From the NCBI GenBank assembly GCA_963977125.1, contig CAXBNJ010000003.1, forward strand, positions 186,001 through 250,000: a stretch of 64,000 nt of DNA. The letters are read 5' to 3'. Below the pieces are notes generated by a model. The model searched no databases. It had not been told where the DNA came from and saw only the letters and a program-made list of their open reading frames with translations. Of this stretch, positions 1-8,641 are shown in pieces. The stretch's first letter is position 1. Each line of letters opens with the position of its first letter. The DNA comes from UBA2705 sp963977125. Lineage in GTDB: Bacteria > Pseudomonadota > Alphaproteobacteria > Micavibrionales > Micavibrionaceae. The translations under genes were made by a program, and so were the position numbers.

Positions 1-599
1 TCAGGGCCGATTAATAAGGCACATTTACTGGTGTCTGTAACCTCAACAATATGCGGCGTGTCGTCTAAACGCTCAATTGCGGCGTAAATTAAGGGGTGTT
101 GCGGCGCTGCTTTTTCCAATGTGGTTAAGGGTAGAAGATTAGGGATATCAAGGCGCTCGCATTGTTCGGCCGCTTCAATTATTTGTGCCTCTATACGCTC
201 AGCATTTATTTTGCGCATTTCGGTATTCTGGGTGAGGACGGGCTGTAGGGATGTGACGCCCAGCTCTACGGCTTTCTCAATCAAAAAATCAAGGCGTTGC
301 TTTTTGATAGGGGCAAAGATCAAGGTGATGTTTTGGTCTGGTTGAGCGCTGTCTTCTCTCTGTGGCTTAAGCTGCTTTTGCGCGAGAACTTGGCCATTTT
401 TTTTATTTAAGCGCTCTATTTGGCAAAGCCATTCGCCATCATGGCCATTAAAAACGCGTATCATGTCACCAGCATTTTTGCGCATCACATTATGGAAGTA
501 ATGCGCTTGCGCTGTGCTTAGCGCAGCGCTAACATCTTGCGCTAACGGAGCATCAATATATATTCGGATGAGTTTTTTATAAACATTTATATCGGTCAT
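1..599 (-). CDS. rsmE: 16S rRNA m3U1498 methyltransferase RsmE (partial)
   Basis: Start codon ATG (reverse) at 599; the frame is open to the window edge, so the C-terminal part is missing. The visible product (about 199 residues) has the N-terminal PUA-like region (AHYFHNVMRKNAGDMIRVF) followed by the family signature KKQRLDFLIEKAVELGV and the QCERLDIP segment that leads into the SPOUT knot. RsmE methylates N3 of uridine 1498 of 16S rRNA in assembled 30S subunits using SAM. The knot with the SAM site lies mainly beyond the edge. It diverges from ubiA with about 100 bp between them; no clear ribosome binding site is seen. Confidence 0.9.
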   Translation of the reverse strand, partial: MTDINVYKKLIRIYIDAPLAQDVSAALSTAQAHYFHNVMRKNAGDMIRVFNGHDGEWLCQIERLNKKNGQVLAQKQLKPQREDSAQPDQNITLIFAPIKKQRLDFLIEKAVELGVTSLQPVLTQNTEMRKINAERIEAQIIEAAEQCERLDIPNLLPLTTLEKAAPQHPLIYAAIERLDDTPHIVEVTDTSKCALLIGP

Positions 600-697
600 G
601 GCGCATATACGTTATATAAGTGAGAAGAATTTAATGAATAAGCTTGTCATTCATTGTCGTTGAAAATGACTATACCATAAGAAATAAGTAGAGAGAA

Positions 698-1630
698 ATG
701 CAGAATAAATCAGAGTTAAGTAATCTTGATTATACCGATATTCAGTTTAAGGGCGCATTATTGCGCCACGCCCCTCTTTGGGCGAGGCCTTATATAATTC
801 TTATGCGTATGGATCGCCCTGTCGGCACTTTATTGCTGCTTTGGCCGTGTATATGGTCGATTTTTATGGCCTCTGGCGGCACAATGAATTTAAGTCTACA
901 TAGCGTTTATGTCTTGGCGCTCTTTTCACTCGGTGCATTTTTAATGCGCAGCGCAGGATGCGTTATTAATGATATTTGGGATCGTAATCTTGATAAAAAA
1001 GTCGCGCGCACAGCCTTGCGCCCTCTGGCGAGCGGTGCATTAAAGCTACGCCATGCGGCATTGACTTTATTGGCCTTGCTTGCCGCTTCTTTTCTTATTC
1101 TTATACAGCTGCATATTATTGCGGTTTTGCTTGGGGTTTTGGCGCTTTGTTTGGTTGTTGTTTACCCTGCAAGTAAACGTTTTACCTACTGGCCGCAAGT
1201 GGTTTTGGGATTAACCTTTAACTTTGGGGCATTAATGGGCTGGGCCGCTATAGATGGTCATGTGTCTTTGGCGGCGCTGTGTCTTTATATAAGCGGCATA
1301 TTATGGACTTTGGCTTATGATACGATCTACGCTTATCAAGATAAGGAAGATGATGCCTTTATCGGGATCAAATCAACCGCCTTATTATTTGGTGATGCGG
1401 GTGGGCGCTGGGTCCGTATATTCTATGGGGCGAGTATGGCCGTATTTATCCTTGCGGGCATATTGGGGCAGGCGCCTGCGCTTTTCTACCTCGTTACCTT
1501 ATTATCCTATGGCTATATTCTTGTGACACTTAAAGGGTGGAACATGGCCGATCCAGATAATTGTTTGGCTCTTTTTAAAAGGAATATGAATCTTGGTTTC
1601 TTGTTAGCGCTGGCCTGTGCGATATCGTAA
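698..1630 (+). CDS. ubiA: 4-hydroxybenzoate polyprenyltransferase UbiA
   Basis: Integral membrane prenyltransferase, 310 aa, which attaches the polyprenyl tail to 4-hydroxybenzoate in ubiquinone synthesis. Both Asp-rich motifs are visible: NDIWDRNLD at residues 91-99 and DTIYAYQDKEDD at 208-219, the Mg-prenyl-diphosphate sites. Most of the rest is hydrophobic helices, as in the family (usual length about 290-310). An AGAGAG-like ribosome binding site lies just before the ATG. Adjacent rsmE is divergent, so this gene probably has its own promoter in the gap of about 100 bp. Function is firm; the chain length of the prenyl substrate cannot be read. Confidence 0.95.
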   Translation: MQNKSELSNLDYTDIQFKGALLRHAPLWARPYIILMRMDRPVGTLLLLWPCIWSIFMASGGTMNLSLHSVYVLALFSLGAFLMRSAGCVINDIWDRNLDKKVARTALRPLASGALKLRHAALTLLALLAASFLILIQLHIIAVLLGVLALCLVVVYPASKRFTYWPQVVLGLTFNFGALMGWAAIDGHVSLAALCLYISGILWTLAYDTIYAYQDKEDDAFIGIKSTALLFGDAGGRWVRIFYGASMAVFILAGILGQAPALFYLVTLLSYGYILVTLKGWNMADPDNCLALFKRNMNLGFLLALACAIS

Positions 1631-1641
1631 AGCAAATAAAC

Positions 1642-1670
1642 TTGACAAAAGCCAAATTTATGGTAAATAT
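1642..1670 (+). promoter_or_regulatory. sigma70-type promoter for the 1727 gene
   Basis: TTGACA at 1642-1647 and TAAATA at 1664-1669 (spacer 16) or AAATAT at 1665-1670 (spacer 17). It sits just after the ubiA stop and about 55 bp before the next ATG, so the following gene is probably transcribed independently of ubiA. Motif match only. Confidence 0.5.
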
Positions 1671-1726
1671 AAGCCCAGCTTTAACGTGGTGCAGGTAAAA
1701 CTGTAGGTTTATAAAGCCGAATAAAA

Positions 1727-2341
1727 ATGACGATTAAGAAGACAGGCAGTCCAATGATTAATGATAATAACACTAAAGCGATGAGAGAAAATGCCGTTTC
1801 CACATTAAACGCATTACAGCGTTTAGTTGTGATTGTCGGTCAGATTGACCATGCTTTTTCACAGGACTTAATTGGCCGCAAAGATTTTGATCGCTTGGTC
1901 TATGTACGCAATTCCCTTTGCGCCTGCGCCAATATTTGGAATGAAAACCTGTCAGGCAATATGAATAAATTATATGGTGGTGCGCGCCCTGATATGGTCG
2001 CTCTCTCTGCTGATCAAGCCGTTTTTTATGGTGAGCGCATGCCCAAATCAATATCTTTCGCAGCGCAAGAGCTTGCGGATTTAAACGTTCCAAACACGAT
2101 GCATTTTAAAGTTATATCCAAAGATATAAATGCCGTTCTGTCTATCTATGCACAAAGCAGCGCGGATATAGCACAATATTTAAAAATGCATCAAGAGAAT
2201 ATTGACGATATCCCGATGATGGAGATGATGGAAGTCTCAGGTAAGGTCCTCTCATCAGCAGCCTCCGTCGATGGCGCGTCTATCGAGCTTAAACTAAACG
2301 CGGATCAAGATTCAGGCGCCGTGAATCGTTTTCGCGCTTAA
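1727..2341 (+). CDS. conserved-looking hypothetical protein, 204 aa
   Basis: Not recognised. Soluble, mostly helical 204-residue protein with no signal peptide or membrane segment. The N-terminal half contains a Cys pair (CACAN, about residues 65-69); the C-terminal half is acidic. A second in-frame ATG at 1754 (MINDNN) is an alternative start; neither has a strong ribosome binding site. Codon use and length look like a real gene, and a good promoter precedes it. No function is proposed. Confidence 0.65.
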   Translation: MTIKKTGSPMINDNNTKAMRENAVSTLNALQRLVVIVGQIDHAFSQDLIGRKDFDRLVYVRNSLCACANIWNENLSGNMNKLYGGARPDMVALSADQAVFYGERMPKSISFAAQELADLNVPNTMHFKVISKDINAVLSIYAQSSADIAQYLKMHQENIDDIPMMEMMEVSGKVLSSAASVDGASIELKLNADQDSGAVNRFRA

Positions 2342-2526
2342 GCGTTATTTTGCGTTTACGTCACGATTAACCGTTCTTTTCTATTTTTACCCTTTCTTTT
2401 ATAGAATCTTGCGCTATCATCTTTTTGTAACGATTTTCTTCTTTTGTGCGAATCTTATAGATGTGATCACTGGTTCGCTGTGATTACGGGGCTGACAGGC
2501 GTAATTTTTAAAGAACAGGATATTCC

Positions 2527-3288
2527 ATGTTTCAAAACACATTCAAAATTCTAAGTTTACCGCTGGCTTTGCTAGCTTTTTCAACAATGCAGCCTGCTAA
2601 AGCGGCTGACGATGTTGCTGCATCATTATCAAAAGATCAGGCCTCGGCTGTAAATGATATGATTCACCAATTCATTATGAAGAACCCTGAAGTATTGCTG
2701 GAATCTGTTGAGTTGTATCAAAAACGTTTAGAAAGTGAAAAGGTTGCTGTCGCAGCACAAGCCTCGGGTGATGTTGTTGCTGAAATAAAATCAGGAGCCC
2801 TTGATGTTCCTTTTGCCGGTGACCTTGATTCCGATACAATGATTGTTGAATTCCTAGATTTTAATTGCGGGTTTTGTCGTCGTGGCTTTGACGCTATTCA
2901 AAGTTTAATTGCAGACGAGGACCACCCTGTAAAAGTCGCTTTTATTGACCTTCCTGTATTGGGGCAAAGCTCACGCGAAGCCGCCAAGTTTGCATTAGCC
3001 GCTAAAATGCAAGGTAAGTATTTTGAATTTCATATGGCTTTATTCGGTAATGCAGGGCCAAAATCAGAAAGTTCATTTATAAAAATAGCTAAAGAGCTAG
3101 AGCTTGATATTGATAAATTAAAAGCTGATGCGAATGGCGAAGCGGTCGAGGCGATACTTGAGCGTAACCGAGAAATTGCTAATCGTTTAAACATATCAGG
3201 CACGCCAGCATTTATCATAGGCACAGAATTTGTACCGGGTTACATCCCGTATGAAACTATGAAATCGATGCTTGAAACACAAAAATAA
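2527..3288 (+). CDS. DsbA-family thiol:disulfide oxidoreductase (BdbD/Com1-like), periplasmic
   Basis: 253 aa with a cleavable signal peptide (residues about 1-26, ending KAA). A helical N-terminal stretch (residues 36-72) of the kind seen in Com1/BdbD proteins precedes the thioredoxin fold. The redox motif is C114-G-F-C117 in the context FLDFNCGFC, and a cis-proline loop (SGTPAF, near 225) is present. It probably oxidises or isomerises cysteines of exported proteins. AGGA lies 9 bases before the ATG. It is followed 21 bp later by a second DsbA-like gene, so the two are probably co-transcribed. Partner DsbB is not in the window. Confidence 0.88.
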   Translation: MFQNTFKILSLPLALLAFSTMQPAKAADDVAASLSKDQASAVNDMIHQFIMKNPEVLLESVELYQKRLESEKVAVAAQASGDVVAEIKSGALDVPFAGDLDSDTMIVEFLDFNCGFCRRGFDAIQSLIADEDHPVKVAFIDLPVLGQSSREAAKFALAAKMQGKYFEFHMALFGNAGPKSESSFIKIAKELELDIDKLKADANGEAVEAILERNREIANRLNISGTPAFIIGTEFVPGYIPYETMKSMLETQK

Positions 3289-3309
3289 ACAATAAGGTTA
3301 CTTAATATA

Positions 3310-3996
3310 ATGCGTTATTTTCTGGGTGGTGTTTGTATAATTGTGGTTCTTGCTCTCGCAGCTTTTGGTTATTCGGCGCTGTTCGCGCCAAAGGCACCAC
3401 CCGCCTTTACGCCGATTGAGGTTGGTTTAGATGGTTTCGCAAAGAAAACGCTGAAGATCGGAGAAATTGATGCCATTTACGACACCGAAACGGCGTTAAC
3501 GATTAATGGTGATGAAAATTCCGCGTTAAAAGTTGTTGTGTTTTACGATTATAATTGCCCCTATTGCATGATTGAAGAGGCGGCGTTGGATGAAGCATTA
3601 AGTGGTCGTGAGGATGTGCGGGTTATTTTGCGCCCTGTGCCTTTTTTGGGAGACGATTCATTTGAACTGGCTAAGCTCGCTATGGCCGCAGCGCGGCTTG
3701 GTATTTTTCCAGAGTTTCATGATGTGATTTTTAATGCGCTGGGTAAAATGAATCTTGACCGCGCGTTAACTTTATTGGAAGAAGCCAATATACCGACTGG
3801 CGAATTGGCGCAATTATCAACGGATAGCCTTGTGCGTTCGGCTGTTGAAGAAAATCACAGGCTCGCTATCGAAATTGGCGCGCATTATGTGCCGGCTTTT
3901 GTTATCGGCAAGCGTTTATATATGCCGCTTGACCGCGACACGAGCCCAGATGAATTTCAAGATATGTTTGATCAAGAAATCTTAAACGAGAGATAA
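3310..3996 (+). CDS. DsbA-family thiol oxidoreductase, membrane-anchored
   Basis: 228 aa; an N-terminal hydrophobic segment (about residues 4-25) without an obvious cleavage site suggests a membrane anchor facing the periplasm. The thioredoxin-type active site is C83-P-Y-C86 in the context VVFYDYNCPYC, with a cis-Pro loop at HYVPAFVIG near residue 196. It lacks the long helical N-terminal arm of its upstream neighbour. The CPYC dipeptide differs from the CGFC of the first gene, so the two probably have different redox potentials or partners (inference). Same operon as the preceding gene. Confidence 0.87.
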   Translation: MRYFLGGVCIIVVLALAAFGYSALFAPKAPPAFTPIEVGLDGFAKKTLKIGEIDAIYDTETALTINGDENSALKVVVFYDYNCPYCMIEEAALDEALSGREDVRVILRPVPFLGDDSFELAKLAMAAARLGIFPEFHDVIFNALGKMNLDRALTLLEEANIPTGELAQLSTDSLVRSAVEENHRLAIEIGAHYVPAFVIGKRLYMPLDRDTSPDEFQDMFDQEILNER

Positions 3997-4182
3997 TCGA
4001 TTAAGTGGGCTGCCGGGCTTTGATATGGTCGAATAAGACTGCTAAAGCATCCCCCGTAATGAAATTAATCTGTAAACTCCATTGACCTAATTCGTTTTGC
4101 GGTATAAAAACGGAACCCTTGTAAAAAATAAAGCAGGCTTAAATCTGCAAGATAGGGGGGCGCGTTTAAGGGAGTAAGGGCT

Positions 4183-4830
4183 ATTTCAGAACATTTAGAA
4201 CATAAGAATATATTTAATCATATAGGGCGTTACTTACTGATTGAAAAAACAGTATTAGCACCAGCAAACGCTGCCGTGGTGTTTGGCAATGCGGCCATTT
4301 GTGGGGCGCTCGCGAATGAAGTGGCGCATTATTACCATCAAGGATATTTTCCTTCTATTGTTGTTACAGGCGGCGTTTTATGTGACCAAAGCACCCCAGA
4401 AGAACAAGAGTTTTTATCTGAAGCGGAAAGCATCGAGCGGCGATTACTGGCACGCGGCGTACCGCAGAGCTGTATATTTAAAGAGCAGCGCTCGACCAAT
4501 AGCCAGCAAAATGTGCTAAACTGCAAAGCTCTATTTAATGAAACGGTATCCTTAAAGGGGGCTCAATCCATAATTTCCTTTGGTAATATCAAAGCTTCTC
4601 GGCGTTTTTTGATGACCTTAAAAGCCAACTGGCCTGAAATTTTTGCCATGCAAGTTGGGGTTAATGCTTTTAATCATCCTGCGCCCTTATGGCATGAAAA
4701 TGAATATTTTCGAGCCTCTGTTCTGGGGCAATATGAACGCCTTGAAGGCTATATTAAAAATGGTTGGATCAAGGAAGTTGATATTGACGAAATTAATAAG
4801 AAAGCTGAATTATTACAGCAAAAATTTTAA
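4183..4830 (+). CDS. DUF218 / YdcF-like protein; possible ATT start
   Basis: The product matches the DUF218 fold: AAVVFGNAA (first strand and turn), YFPSIVVTGG, the STNSQQNVLNC stretch and SIISFGNIKASRRF. The family is found near envelope sugar and cell-wall functions, but its biochemical role is mostly unknown. The only conventional start is GTG at 4276, which would delete the region in front of the first strand. The frame is open upstream to a TAG at 4153, with no ATG, GTG or TTG. ATT at 4183 lies 8 bases after AAGGGAG (4168-4174) and gives 215 aa, so I give that start with low certainty; the gene body itself is secure from 4276. Confidence 0.6.
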   Translation: MSEHLEHKNIFNHIGRYLLIEKTVLAPANAAVVFGNAAICGALANEVAHYYHQGYFPSIVVTGGVLCDQSTPEEQEFLSEAESIERRLLARGVPQSCIFKEQRSTNSQQNVLNCKALFNETVSLKGAQSIISFGNIKASRRFLMTLKANWPEIFAMQVGVNAFNHPAPLWHENEYFRASVLGQYERLEGYIKNGWIKEVDIDEINKKAELLQQKF

Positions 4831-4901
4831 CACATAATTTTAAAGGCGCTTTAGGGGGCTGACTACATATATATGTCATAGCATTATTAGCGCTAATTAA
4901 A

Positions 4902-4930
4902 TTGACATAACGCTGATTTTTTGATAGCGT
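4902..4930 (+). promoter_or_regulatory. possible sigma70 promoter for the 4962 gene
   Basis: TTGACA at 4902-4907, then 17 bp, then TAGCGT at 4925-4930, a weak -10. The -35 is perfect and the position is right for the GTG at 4962, but the -10 is poor. Confidence 0.3.
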
Positions 4931-4961
4931 CCTGCAATATGATTTTTTAGGATTTTATTTG

Positions 4962-6155
4962 GTGAATACTGAACATTACAACAATATGGCCAAGGCGGCA
5001 ACGTCTGACAGCGCCCCGCATAGCGGTGATGCTGAACGTTGCCCTGAACGCTGCTCTGAGCGCGCCATAGATGGCGATGCGGCGTTGATGCAAAATAGCG
5101 CCGCTAATGCAGGTCAATATATTCTGAATATGCGTAAAGATATGGACAATAGCGGGCGCCGCGGCGAACCGCTGATCATCCTTGTCGGCGAAGACCATGA
5201 AAGCACGCAGCATTATTTACATCATATGCTGCTGTTAGAGGCGTTAAAGCCGCTCGCAGGTAATTTAATGATTGCCTATGAACAGCCCCATGATTTATTG
5301 GCTCGGTTTTATGCGGTGAATAACGCGCTTACTATGACGTCAACTATAGCGAACAGCTTGGAAGAGCTTGATAGTAAAACGGCTCTGAGCTTGAAGTTGC
5401 GCTTTTACGGCGCGGATAACCCTTATGCTTATTTTGCGCATAAAACTTTGGCGCATTATATTCTTGAGCGCTTTAATGAAGGGGATGATTTATCCTTTGT
5501 TGGTACGGATATAGCCTATGATAGTGATGAGATTATTGATTATAATAATCAGGATGCGGTTGACTCGATCGCGGCTTGCGGGGCAAATTCGCAAGATTTG
5601 ATTTCTATTCATGACCCTGTCGGTATGAAAATTCGTAACCATCATATGGCGCGAACCTTAAGAAATCAGGCGCTAGCCCAGAATGCGTCGATTGTTGTAC
5701 AGTTTTGCGGTAAGGCGCATTTAAATGGTAATGCAAGCCATCACGACCCCAAATACAGCCTCTCGCAATATATTAAAAAATCCGGCGGCCAGATTTGCGT
5801 ATTACCTTTAAATACGGAAGGTTTTGTTATGCCGCATAACGACTTACAATCCCATGAAGTCGTCCCCTGCCACACGCCAAATGGCCCTGTGGCTGAATAT
5901 GATCCACGTTTTAAGCTGACCAGCAAGGTTGATGAACGCCCAGTACAAGACAACAAGCTGCTGTCAAAAAAACAGGAAGCGTTTTACATTGCTGAAAAAT
6001 TAGAAATGTTTAACCTTTCGGAATATGCGCTAGATCTTGGTCAGTATGAAGCTCTTAAACGTAAATATCGCCGTGATGTTGAACAATGCTTCGCTCATAT
6101 GCTCTCTTCTAGCCCTCCGAAAACACAGTGTGTCCAAGGGTTTAAATTGGGTTAG
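4962..6155 (+). CDS. putative TraB/ChaN/EreA-like superfamily protein, 397 aa
   Basis: Cytosolic-looking protein. After a low-complexity N-terminus (ERCPERCSER) it has LVGEDHESTQHY (GEDH near residue 76), AYEQP (near 107) and VVQFCGKAHLNG (GKAH near 250). Two Gly-x-x-His-type motifs separated by about 170 residues, with a Glu between, are the hallmark of the TraB/ChaN/EreA superfamily, where these residues form a metal or hydrolase centre. I infer membership from these motifs alone. Start: GTG at 4962, about 9 bases after AGGA; an adjacent TTG at 4959 is less likely. It is convergent with the 6172 gene. Substrate unknown. Confidence 0.6.
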   Translation: MNTEHYNNMAKAATSDSAPHSGDAERCPERCSERAIDGDAALMQNSAANAGQYILNMRKDMDNSGRRGEPLIILVGEDHESTQHYLHHMLLLEALKPLAGNLMIAYEQPHDLLARFYAVNNALTMTSTIANSLEELDSKTALSLKLRFYGADNPYAYFAHKTLAHYILERFNEGDDLSFVGTDIAYDSDEIIDYNNQDAVDSIAACGANSQDLISIHDPVGMKIRNHHMARTLRNQALAQNASIVVQFCGKAHLNGNASHHDPKYSLSQYIKKSGGQICVLPLNTEGFVMPHNDLQSHEVVPCHTPNGPVAEYDPRFKLTSKVDERPVQDNKLLSKKQEAFYIAEKLEMFNLSEYALDLGQYEALKRKYRRDVEQCFAHMLSSSPPKTQCVQGFKLG

Positions 6156-6171
6156 TGAGTCACAATAATTC

Positions 6172-6828
6172 TTAAGCGGAAGCCGTGCCCGTTTTTTGAC
6201 TTTTTACATTGCCAATAAAGGCGTCTTCAAAGGCATATTTAAGCTCTTGCCTGCTTTGGGCGTGTACAGCCCAACTCATCATCATATAGGCCATGAATAT
6301 ATCAAACGCGAAAGCTTTGCGCTCTTTAGTGTTCTTGGCCTTGACCGTATCCATATCTTTTCTATGGGTGTAGGCTTTTTCCTCAAGCATGCGGCGTTTA
6401 ATCTTACGCTCTTCCATTTCTTCAAGCAGCAAGCGGTGGCGCTTCATTTGCACCATGGCTTGTATTTGTTCATCTTGGCGTAGCTCAATTAAACGTGTGC
6501 TAAAGGCGCTATGTGCGCTTTCAACGCGGTCACTGGCAACCACAGCCATTGGATCATAAGAAGAGTTCTTAACGGCAAGGTTATCTAAAATGCCACAAGC
6601 ATCCAAATATTCTTTATGAAGATCACTCAGCACGGGATCGACCGCCATGAATAATGTTAATTCTTGGGATAGGCGATCTAGGCGTCCTGGCAGTTCGTGC
6701 TCAGGGTTACTATTCTTTGATTTATCTTTAGCGCGTGATTTGTCGGATGATTTTTTTGCGTCAACATCTAGCAAAGCCGGCTTCGTTAAAAAAGCCTCCA
6801 TAGCGGCGGCTAATGATAGATTATTCAT
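6172..6828 (-). CDS. hypothetical protein, 218 aa, helical
   Basis: Not recognised. ATG at 6828 is preceded by TGGAG at good spacing; a GTG 15 bp upstream overlaps that ribosome binding site and is unlikely. The N-terminal third is charged and K/S-rich (DAKKSSDKSRAKDKSK). The central region (EEMEERKIKRRMLEEKAY) is predicted coiled coil. A short Met-rich hydrophobic patch (IFMAYMMMSWAVHA) near residue 185 could be a membrane helix or a buried helix. Strong codon and composition consistency suggests a real gene. Function unknown. Confidence 0.6.
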   Translation of the reverse strand: MNNLSLAAAMEAFLTKPALLDVDAKKSSDKSRAKDKSKNSNPEHELPGRLDRLSQELTLFMAVDPVLSDLHKEYLDACGILDNLAVKNSSYDPMAVVASDRVESAHSAFSTRLIELRQDEQIQAMVQMKRHRLLLEEMEERKIKRRMLEEKAYTHRKDMDTVKAKNTKERKAFAFDIFMAYMMMSWAVHAQSRQELKYAFEDAFIGNVKSQKTGTASA

Positions 6829-6987
6829 TTTGTTTCTCCACACACTGGATTAGTTACTCACGATGTTATTTATAGCGGGAAAGTCTTTATATTTTCTTAA
6901 TATGGATAATTTTTTGGGGATGACAGGGCGAAATCTAGACTGTATAAGGGGTTGGTTCATCTGATTTAATATAGATAAGGGTTTATC

Positions 6988-7731
6988 ATGTCTTTGTTAT
7001 TACCACGCGTAATTGGTCATCGCGGCGCAAAAGAATACGCGCCAGAAAATACTTTAGAATCTATTCACACGGCTGCCGATCTCGGCGTTGAGTGGGTGGA
7101 GCTTGATGTCAAGTTGACCAAAGACCAAGTCCCAATAATCTTTCACGATGACACATTAGACCGCACGACTAATGGCTCTGGCCCTGTAGCGGAAATGCTT
7201 TATGACGATATTTGCCAGCTTGAAGCAGGCAGCTGGTTCGGTGATAGCTTTGCGGGCATTAAGATTCCGAGCTTAGAAGAAGCGCTTGATGTTATCTACG
7301 CACGTAATTTGGGCTTTAATATGGAGATTAAACCATGCCCGGGCCGTGAGAAAGAAACTGCGGAAGTCGCATTGGATTACCTTGCCTCAAGCTGGGATGA
7401 TCATAACCGCTTATTGATTTCTAGTTTTTCGCATGTGTCTTTAGAAGTCGCGATTGAAATGGCGGAAGATTGGTCACGTGGCTTATTGCTCGAAAAAGAA
7501 ATGCCTGAAAACTTACAAGAGCTTGTTGAGTTTATGGCGCCGCAGACCATTAATTTTGATGCGGACACGGAAGCGTCGATTGTTGAAGACCTGCTCGATT
7601 TCGAATTACCGCTTTTATGCTACACCGTAAATGACCCTATGATTGCACGCCGTATGGTTAATATGGGCGTTGATTGTTTCTTCAGTGATTGCCCTGACGT
7701 CATCAAAGAAAACTTACCTGAGCGCCATTAA
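6988..7731 (+). CDS. ugpQ: glycerophosphodiester phosphodiesterase
   Basis: 247-aa GDPD TIM barrel without signal peptide, so probably the cytosolic UgpQ type that hydrolyses glycerophosphodiesters to glycerol-3-phosphate and an alcohol. Motifs: IGHRGAKEYAPENT (catalytic His-Arg and Glu-Asn, residues 9-22), VELDVKLTKD (metal-binding Glu-Asp) and IIFHDDTLDRTTNG (second catalytic His), plus NMEIKP in the middle of the barrel. Length is typical. AAGG precedes the ATG. It stands alone, with a terminator just after it. No glycerophosphodiester transporter lies next to it. Confidence 0.92.
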   Translation: MSLLLPRVIGHRGAKEYAPENTLESIHTAADLGVEWVELDVKLTKDQVPIIFHDDTLDRTTNGSGPVAEMLYDDICQLEAGSWFGDSFAGIKIPSLEEALDVIYARNLGFNMEIKPCPGREKETAEVALDYLASSWDDHNRLLISSFSHVSLEVAIEMAEDWSRGLLLEKEMPENLQELVEFMAPQTINFDADTEASIVEDLLDFELPLLCYTVNDPMIARRMVNMGVDCFFSDCPDVIKENLPERH

Positions 7732-7741
7732 AATAGCGCCC

Positions 7742-7783
7742 GCTTCCCTGCTGCACGAATGGCGCGGCAGGGGAGCTTTTGTT
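7742..7783 (+). terminator. rho-independent terminator after ugpQ
   Basis: GCTTCCCTGC (7742-7751) pairs with GCAGGGGAGC (7767-7776) with one G-T wobble, followed by TTTTGTT. Convergent unknown methyltransferase gene ends at 7805. Confidence 0.65.
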
Positions 7784-7804
7784 GCTTGTGGCTAAAATGT
7801 GGTC

Positions 7805-8536
7805 TTAAATAGGACGGCCAATATTCATTAAGAAGGCAGGCTGACCATTACCGCTAATGTGCTTACCTAAGCCGCGTGTTTTGCCAAGCTTAAGGCCAGC
7901 ATCAGCAAAAGCATTCTTTAAATAAGTGTTTGGTGTGTAAAGATTTTGCATGGCGCCATGTTCTTCAAGGCCTGTCACCATAAAGTCGTAATCTTGCCCT
8001 GCCTTAAGGTCGTCTGTATTGGTTAGGCATTGATATGTCGTGAAAGCGCCGCCCGCTGGGTTTGGGCGTATTAATACAAGGGAGCCGTCGTCTTTTAAAA
8101 GATCGCGAGCAAAGTTAAGCAGTTTGCCAATATTTTGTTGGTCTTGCCCCGTGGCTACGCAGCCTAATATCATATTCATGACAACCGCGTCTTGCTGGCC
8201 ATAGAGCTCTGGTGCGATGTCTGTAATCACTTCAACATTATTCACAGCGCTTTGTGCTATATTATGGCGGGCCGCTTGTTCGAATGTGCCGCTTAAAGTG
8301 ATATGTTTAATGGTGGCTTTGGGGTTATCTTGTGCAACTCTTAACGATAGACGTGCCTCATCAGCGATTAGATCGGCGACATTTGATATTTTTTTTCTTT
8401 TAAGCCATCTGGCTATAGCGCCATGGGTTATGTCGTCTTCAATAATTTTTCCGCCAGATGGTGCTTCACCAATAGCGGGTTCCCACTGAACTAATGGTGC
8501 GCTGTCATAGTCTATAATATCTTTAAAGGTCGCCAT
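7805..8536 (-). CDS. putative class I methyltransferase-fold protein, 243 aa
   Basis: Fold-level call only. A central Rossmann-like pattern is visible (ITDIAPELYGQQDAVVMNMILG, then a block ending LLKDDGSLVLIRPNP), resembling the strand-4/strand-5 region of SAM-dependent methyltransferases; the usual glycine-rich motif I is not evident (NPKATIKHITLSGTFEQAARHN occupies the area). It could be a non-catalytic or degenerate relative. A good ribosome binding site (CGGAG) precedes the ATG. It stands alone between convergent ugpQ and folA. Confidence 0.5.
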   Translation of the reverse strand: MATFKDIIDYDSAPLVQWEPAIGEAPSGGKIIEDDITHGAIARWLKRKKISNVADLIADEARLSLRVAQDNPKATIKHITLSGTFEQAARHNIAQSAVNNVEVITDIAPELYGQQDAVVMNMILGCVATGQDQQNIGKLLNFARDLLKDDGSLVLIRPNPAGGAFTTYQCLTNTDDLKAGQDYDFMVTGLEEHGAMQNLYTPNTYLKNAFADAGLKLGKTRGLGKHISGNGQPAFLMNIGRPI

Positions 8537-8641
8537 ATTTTTTCTCCGATTTACTTTTTTTATATGTAAATTTATAGAGGGAAAGAATTAAGCTGTCAAG
8601 TTGTATAGAATCTTTGGTATGGCAACCATAGAGGCGGTGTT

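Noticed and set aside
121..345. 74-aa plus-strand ORF near the left edge
   Set aside because: It lies opposite the rsmE coding frame and its composition (Arg/Ser/Cys rich) is typical of an antisense shadow.
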